DNA of 64,000 nt, taken from Volvox africanus (taxonomy: Eukaryota > Chlorophyta > Chlorophyceae > Chlamydomonadales > Volvocaceae). The first letter of the stretch is position 1. Every line of letters begins with the position of its first letter. The DNA is taken from contig BSDZ01000106.1 in assembly GCA_030268105.1 (NCBI GenBank), positions 1-64,000 of the forward strand, written 5' to 3'. A program made the position numbers and the translations under genes. This document shows, piece after piece, positions 58,901 through 64,000 of this stretch. Under the pieces are notes generated by a model that did not search any database, was not told the origin of the DNA, and worked only from the letters and a program-made list of their open reading frames with translations.

Positions 58901-59020
58901 GCAAGTGGGGAGGTTGAGCTTAGGTACTGCCCTACTGAGAAGATGGTGGCTGATGTGATGACGAAGGCCTTGGGTGAAGCCAAGTTCAAGTGGTGCCGTG
59001 CCTCCATGGGTGTAGTCTAG
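55914..59020 (+). pseudogene. copia gag-pol, RT/RNase H deleted, start lost
   Basis: The start reads AGGG where the other copies have ATGGG (one T missing at 55914). Early indels lie near 55952, 56022, 56080, 56150 and 56230. The frame 56250-57830 covers late capsid, the knuckle, the protease DSG and integrase up to the second catalytic D. A lost G in a G-run near 57720 breaks it, and the frame 57788-59020 carries on through the integrase glutamate, the acidic region, the start of RT and then the deletion junction ([12 protein letters not shown]) to the normal end. Confidence 0.88.
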
Positions 59021-59042
59021 TGGGGTTTGCACCGAGGGGGCG

Positions 59043-59344
59043 TGTTAAGTCTTGGACGGTGCAAACATTGGTTGCCACAACCTTGGAACTGTCCTAGAGA
59101 AGGAGCTCGGAGCTGTCCTAGAGAAGGAGCTTGGAACTGTCCTAGAGTTAAGTGGAGCCATCCGAGAGGACAACCGGGCGGAACTCTTGGAATAGCTAAC
59201 AGCAGGCAATAATAGTATTTAAAGGTGCATAACTCTGCAATAGTCACCCAACAGCTAGCAATCGTCTAGTGTCTTATACATCTGACCTCCTCTGACCTCT
59301 GTAATACTTCACAGCAGCTTTATACTTCCTTTATCTCCTTAACA
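59043..59344 (+). repeat. 3' LTR of copia element 5 (type A)
   Basis: 302 bp, variant AATAATAGTATTTAAAGG, the same sub-variant as 53026-53331. Confidence 0.9.
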
Positions 59345-59794
59345 CAGAGTTTATGCACCCTTAAATACTATTATTGCCTGCTGTTAGCTATTCCAAGAGT
59401 TCCGCCCGGTTGTCCTCTCGGATGGCTCCACTTAACTCTAGGACAGTTCCAAGCTCCTTCTCTAGGACAGCTCCGAGCTCCTTCTCTAGGACAGTTCCAA
59501 GGTTGTGGCAACCAATGTTTGCACCGTCCAAGACTTACACGCCCCCTCGGTGCAAACCCCACTAGACTACACCCATGGAGGCACGGCACCACTTGAACTT
59601 GGCTTCACCCAAGGCCTTCGTCATCACATCAGCCACCATCTTCTCCGTAGGGCAGTACCTAAGCTCAACCTCCCCACTTGCGACCCGCTCTCTGACTAGA
59701 TGATGCATCATCCTTCTCTAGGACAGCTCCGAGCTCCTTCTCTAGGACAGTTCCAAGGTTGTGGCAACCAATGTTTGCACCGTCCAAGACTTAA
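59345..59794 (-). mobile_element. inverted miniature copia derivative, second copy
   Basis: Same structure and breakpoints as 53332-53786: LTR start 59794-59711, pol end 59710-59562, LTR 59539-59345. Arms pair with the forward pol end and LTR upstream of 59240. Confidence 0.85.
59562..59710 (-). pseudogene. copia pol 3' end, inverted, second copy
   Basis: The same 49-codon C-terminal fragment, uninterrupted. Confidence 0.85.
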
Positions 59795-59796
59795 TA

Positions 59797-60077
59797 CAAG
59801 GAATACGGCCCACGAGGGGCCGGGCGCTTTGCTGACTTCAACAGGTTATGAGCCCCGGGCGCACATGCGCGGGTGGCCGAGAGGTCGCCGGTTCGAATCC
59901 CACTGGCTGTTGACCAGGGCAGGGAGGCCGGGACGAGGCAGCTATCGGGAGACCCTGAAGCTCGACGGAGTGTCGCTCACGGGGGGGTGTTGGAATGTGA
60001 GCAACACTCATATACGAAAGAATGTCAGAGCAAGAAATACGGCCCACGAGGGGCCGGGCGCTTAGCTGACTTCAGCA
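59797..60077 (+). mobile_element. TRIM-like miniature LTR element, copy 2
   Basis: Partial 5' LTR to 59843, interior 59844-59987 (144 bp), 3' LTR 59988-60077 (90 bp). PBS GGTTATGAGCCCCG at 59844-59857 is identical to that of the copia element; a run of seven G precedes the 3' LTR. A box-like 59874-59884 and B box 59890-59900. It shares its left truncation with copy 1, so it is a duplicate and not an independent insertion. Confidence 0.78.
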
Positions 60078-61134
60078 ATTCAAGTTCACTTAAACACAAA
60101 AAGCGCTCACATTTAGTTTTGCACCTGCAATGCAATGCAATTAGAAATCCATTCCTTATTCTTTCATGAAATAAAATTTAAACAAATTTTTCATGAAGGA
60201 ATGAAGCTTGAAGAAATGCACAAGCAGTAATACATTTTTATCTTTTAGCTGGAGAGCAACAATTTGTTAATTCACTTTCGTTTTGATATAAGAATATATC
60301 TCAATGTGAATATATGGTACTACAATGCAATGCAATAAGTAAAAAAACGTTCAATAGTGGCAAATTGTTCAGAAACATACAGGATTTAAGTGATAGCAAA
60401 TGCACCAGCAGTTATACATTTGATAGCCGGAACCATAATGATTGCTGTCTGAATGAGAAGCACCAGCGTGGGGTGTTTCAAGTTCTCGTTTATAGTCAAG
60501 AAAGCGCCCACATTCAGTTCAGCAACAGCTATGCCATGCTATAAGAAAAGCACAAAATAATGGCAAAATGTTCAAAAATAAGCTTTAAGCGTTCAAGAGC
60601 CAAAAGGGTAAATTGCTTAAGCAATTTCAACATGCAGTTATGCATCTCTCAGCCGGAACCAAAATGATGACGGGAATAAAAGTATTTAGCTACAAAGAAA
60701 AAATGTGGGTGATTAAACTTCGGTAAAACACATAATGGCGCCCAGAATAAGTTCAGCAACTGCAAGGCAATATAATAAGAAAGGCACAGGCGAAATGTTC
60801 ATAAAGATTTAAGCATAAAAGCAAATGCACAAGCAGTTATGCCTTTCACAGCCGGAAGCATTATGAATGCTGCTCTGACGGGAATTTAAATATTTCAGTT
60901 GGAGGGTGCTATTATGTAGGGTGCTTTAATTTCGTTTAAACAGAAGAAAGCGCAATAAGGTACTGAAATGCAATTAAATCAATTGCCCGAATCAGCGACT
61001 GCTCGTGGTGCGAGAATTGAGGAATCACTCGTGACGCGAATACTGGTCCACAAAATACGGAGCACAGCGACCGCCGCCTCTGGTCAACAACGACCATAAT
61101 CGCCTGCCTACATCGGGAACTGTAACGCGCAACA
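60078..61134 (+). repeat. 2.86-kb satellite, subrepeat part (second 6.0-kb block)
   Basis: Starts at the same subrepeat 2 position as 54073 and is cleaner than that copy. Confidence 0.9.
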
Positions 61135-61513
61135 ATGGGAAAGGATAGGTTATCAGACCCATTAGGTCTGAGCAATTATGCTACGTGGTCATTCAGATTC
61201 CAATCTATGATACAAGAGAACAACCTGGATAGATGGCTGAGAGACGAACCAATGACCGACGAGGACATCGCCGCGTCAAACAAGGTCAGAAATATCCTTG
61301 TCAAAAATGTCCAAGATCATCACTTGGCAATTATCAGAGCAGCGCCCAACGCCAAGGGAGCATGGGAGAGGCTCGCGGCTGTTTTTGCGGCAAGCAGTGA
61401 CGCAAGAAAATCGCAGCTTGTTGCTGAAGTGTCAGCCCTTAAAATGGCACAAAATGAAGCCCTTATCTTATATGTGGCTCGCGTCCGCAATCTATATACG
61501 GACTTGGTGGAAG
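61135..61513 (+). pseudogene. copia-type gag fragment, cut by LTR B (second block)
   Basis: Clean first 379 bp of the satellite gag. Two changes shared with 55133-55520 (TCGCAG, GAAGTGTCA) distinguish this block from all other units. Confidence 0.82.
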
Positions 61514-61860
61514 TGTTAAGTTGTGGACGGTGCAAACCGTCACAGTTACCGATCTAGCAGTTGCAGGGCGGCAATTTGACAGGCAGTTGCAGTGTGCAAG
61601 GTGATAGGTGCTGAGCAGCCGCCAAGGGGTAGGAAGTTGCTGGTGGTAGGTGCTGGGCAACTACCCAATGGTAGAGAGCTGCATACTGCAGTGCTCCAGG
61701 GAGTTGTTGATCAGAAGCCATTAGAACTAGTATTTAAGGGTACCTGAGCTCTGCAATAGTCACCCAACAGCTAGCAATCGTCTAGTGTCTTATACATCTG
61801 ACCTCCTCGGACCTCTGTAATACTTCATAGCAGCTTTATACTTCCTTTATCTCCTTAACA
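61514..61860 (+). repeat. copia LTR type B (5' LTR of element 6)
   Basis: 347 bp, TGTTAAG...CTTAACA; the cleaner of the two type B LTRs. TATTTAAG at 61731-61738. Confidence 0.9.
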
Positions 61861-61904
61861 GGTTATGAGCCCCGCCTGGGCGCTCTGAGAGAACCAAGAA
61901 CAAC

Positions 61905-64000
61905 ATGGGCAAGGACAAGTTGGCTGAACCCCTCGATCTCAACAACTACTCTACATGGGCCTATCGGTTTGAGAACTTGTGTGCTGAGCATAACTTGAAC
62001 AGGGCGCTGTTGACTGAGCCGGTTACAGATGAAGAGGTCGCTGCATCGGAGCGAGTGAAGACTCTGCTGGTGAAGAATGTGAAGGACTGCCATCTGCCGG
62101 TCATCAAGGCATCGCCGAACGCCAAAATGGCGTGGGATGGCCTTGCTGCGATTTTTGCCGCCAACAACCATGCCCGCAGATCTCAGCTGCGTCAGGAGTA
62201 TACTAAGCTGGCGATGAAGAAGGGAGAGGCCCTGCCGGTGTACCTTGCAAGAGTGCGGGAGCTACACACAGATCTGCTGAAGGTGGGCCAGGCCACCAGT
62301 GAACAAGACATGACGTATGCAATGCTGACGGGTCTACCTCAGAAGTATGAGGTGATAGTGTCGATTTTGACGACACAGTCTGGTGAGCTTACGCTGTCTA
62401 GTGCAACCGCACAACTGCTGGCGTTCGAAGCTAGGGTAGGGAGCATGCATGAGGCCTCTACCAGCTCGTCTGCTTTTGTCAGTGCGGTAGGGGAAGCTCA
62501 GCCACAGGAAGTGCGCCCCGACGTGGAGGAAGCCACGTCCGCGGCGGATCAAGGGAGCCACTGCAGTGCTGGAACTGTGGAAAGCCCGGGCATCTGGAGA
62601 GGGGGTGCACTGCCCCCAGGATGGCTCAGAGGTCTGGCTCATGGAGCTCGGCGCCTAGAGGACCCGGTTATGGGTCAGGCGGCCTGGAGCGCACAAGAAT
62701 GGGCGGCCATGGAGAGGCCGCGGGCGGGCCCAGCTTGGGGAGCGACCGCCGAGGTTATGGCCGGCACGACCATGTGGACGGTGCCGGCGACAGGGGCAAT
62801 GCTAGCCCGAGGAACTTTGCCTTTGTGGCATCTGGGTCTGACCGCCTGAAAGGTTGGTACCTGGATTCTGGTGCATCTCATCATCTGACATATGATGCAG
62901 ATCAGATAGTGGACGTCCGCGAGCTGGCGGAGTCAGAAAAGTTTGAGATCCTGAGTGTGAACGGGGGATCATCAGGCCCACAGCGGTAGGGACTCTGAGG
63001 CTTATCCCCGGGGTCAATATGCATGCACGGGTGACGGTGGAAGAGGTGTATCTTGTTCCTGACAGCTTTGCAAATGTGCTGTCAGTTGCTGCCCTGGATA
63101 AGCAGGGTGGGTCAGTTTGCTTTGAGGATGGCCAAGTCACTATGCGCAAGGGTGGTGAGAAGATTCTGACGGGCCAGCGCTTGGGCGACCTGTATGCCCT
63201 ATCATGTTTTTCGATTCCCAGGTCTGCTTCCAGGTTGAGATACACCCAGCCTTTTGTGGAGTGGCTCATGGGAAGTCTGCATCTGAATCAATGGACTTGT
63301 GGCACCGCCGGTATGGACACCTTGGCCTAGGTAATCTTGAGAGGTTGGTGGGTGAAGGCATGGTGTCAGGGGTGCGTTTTGCAAAGGAGCAGGTGAAGGG
63401 AGCCGGAGATGCGGGTGTGTGCGAGCCATGTGTGATGTCACGCAGCGCCGAGGGCCCTTCCCATCAACTGGGCATAAGGTGGATCAACCACTAGCTCTTA
63501 TTCATCTTGATGTTTGTGGTCCGATGCCTGAGCGAACACCAACGGGTTCCCTCTACCTAACTGTCTTGTTGGATGACTATACTGGTTTTTCGGCTGTAGC
63601 CTTTACACCTACCAAGGAAGCGGTGAAGGACAAGGTGATGACTATGGTGAATCAGCTGGAGACGTACAGTGGGTTTTCGGGTCAAGGAGGTACGGTCTGA
63701 TCAGGGGGTGAGTTCATTAACAGTCCCCTGCAGGAGTTTTTTCCGTACGAAAGGGATTCGGCATGGGCCTACGTGGGTATGCCCCCGAGCAGAATGGAGC
63801 TGCTGAGCGCTTGAATAGGACTCTGTTAGAGAAGATGCGTGCTCTATTGGCTGTTCTCAACTTCCCCATGCATGTGGGCTGAGGCTGTCTCTACGGCGAA
63901 TTACCTTCGGAATATTTCACCTTGTGTCCGGTCGGCCCCTGCACCCCGTATGAAGCTTTCTCAGGGGAACATCCTGATGTGAGTCATCTGCGTGTGTTTG
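61905..64000 (+). pseudogene. copia gag-pol, 3' end outside the window, frameshifted
   Basis: Intact start and capsid. One-base losses occur near 62487 (before the knuckle), 62966, 63256 and 63443, and more indels after 63670. Knuckle, DSG, integrase zinc site and DDE regions are still recognisable. Most losses are in runs of G, so errors are possible. Confidence 0.82.

Larger units (their letters stand above)
55521..59344 (+). mobile_element. copia element 5, chimera with unlike LTRs
   Basis: The 5' LTR is type B (348 bp) and the 3' LTR type A (302 bp). The interior has the same 990-bp deletion as element 4. Normal reverse transcription makes both LTRs alike, so recombination between two elements (or misassembly) is needed. 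Confidence 0.88.
54073..60077 (+). repeat. 6.0-kb higher-order repeat block
   Basis: Order: satellite fragment, gag start, copia element 5 with a type B 5' LTR, inverted miniature copia, TRIM. At 60078 the same order starts again with the same junctions (satellite restart at ATTCAAG, LTR B after GGTGGAAG), with a 6002-bp distance between gag ATGs. The part 49527-54072 has the same right half but a type A 5' LTR. Confidence 0.85.
61514..64000 (+). mobile_element. copia element 6, type B 5' LTR, runs off the window
   Basis: 5' LTR 61514-61860, PBS from 61861, gag-pol from 61905 to the window end inside integrase or the following linker. Whether it has the 990-bp deletion lies beyond the window. 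Confidence 0.9.

Noticed and set aside
229..64000. CRISPR array or bacterial integrative element
   Set aside because: The repeats are kilobases long with retrotransposon coding sequence and eukaryotic LTR signals; no short repeat-spacer pattern or cas-like gene is present.

Overview
The window is one block of eukaryotic repeat DNA. It holds no recognisable host gene. Bases 1-228 are a non-repetitive edge. From about 229 to 26556 there is a head-to-tail macrosatellite with a unit of about 2.86 kb, and its units continue, interrupted and rearranged, to 61513. Each unit contains, in order from the gag ATG: a Ty1/copia-type gag fragment (capsid part, then a CCHC zinc knuckle); a 54-bp fossil of a small LTR in reverse orientation; a pyrimidine-rich and GGN-rich tract; and about 1.2 kb of six degenerate subrepeats of roughly 200 bp. 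The gag reading is broken in the same two ways in every unit long enough to show both (an in-frame TGA after the capsid part and a 23-bp tandem duplication), so an already defective copy was amplified.

The second half (26557-64000) is the same satellite invaded by a GC-richer Ty1/copia LTR retrotransposon. Copies lie at 26557-28216 (5' piece), 32516-37282 (full length, 303-bp LTRs, 5-bp target duplication AATAT, one 1364-codon gag-pol frame), 39531-44381, 49527-53331, 55521-59344 and 61514-64000 (cut by the window end). The best copy encodes gag, protease, integrase, reverse transcriptase and RNase H, but its RT lacks about 50 residues including the motif A aspartate, so no copy seen here looks autonomous. 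Two copies share an exact 990-bp in-frame deletion of RT/RNase H. A second LTR type with a different U3 occurs at 55521 and 61514. Beside two of the copies lie inverted pieces of the same element (palindromes with arms of about 370 bp) and a TRIM-like miniature element (90-bp LTR, 144-bp interior). The block from 54073 to 60077 starts again at 60078, so a higher-order repeat of about 6.0 kb has formed.

The copia element and the TRIM begin internally with the same primer-binding sequence, GGTTATGAGCCCCG, which fits the anticodon arm of initiator tRNA-Met (half-tRNA priming, as in Drosophila copia).

Organism: a eukaryote. The style of the gag-pol, with compact, intron-free, GC-rich codons and a HVDD RT box, makes me think of a green alga, but this is a weak inference and I cannot name a species. 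The setting resembles pericentromeric or other heterochromatic repeat DNA. Several stretches (about 229-2200, 38560-38980, 39531-46500, 47880-53000, 55130-56250, 62480-64000) carry frequent single-base indels against near-identical copies elsewhere. That looks like unpolished long-read consensus, so individual frameshifts there should not be trusted.
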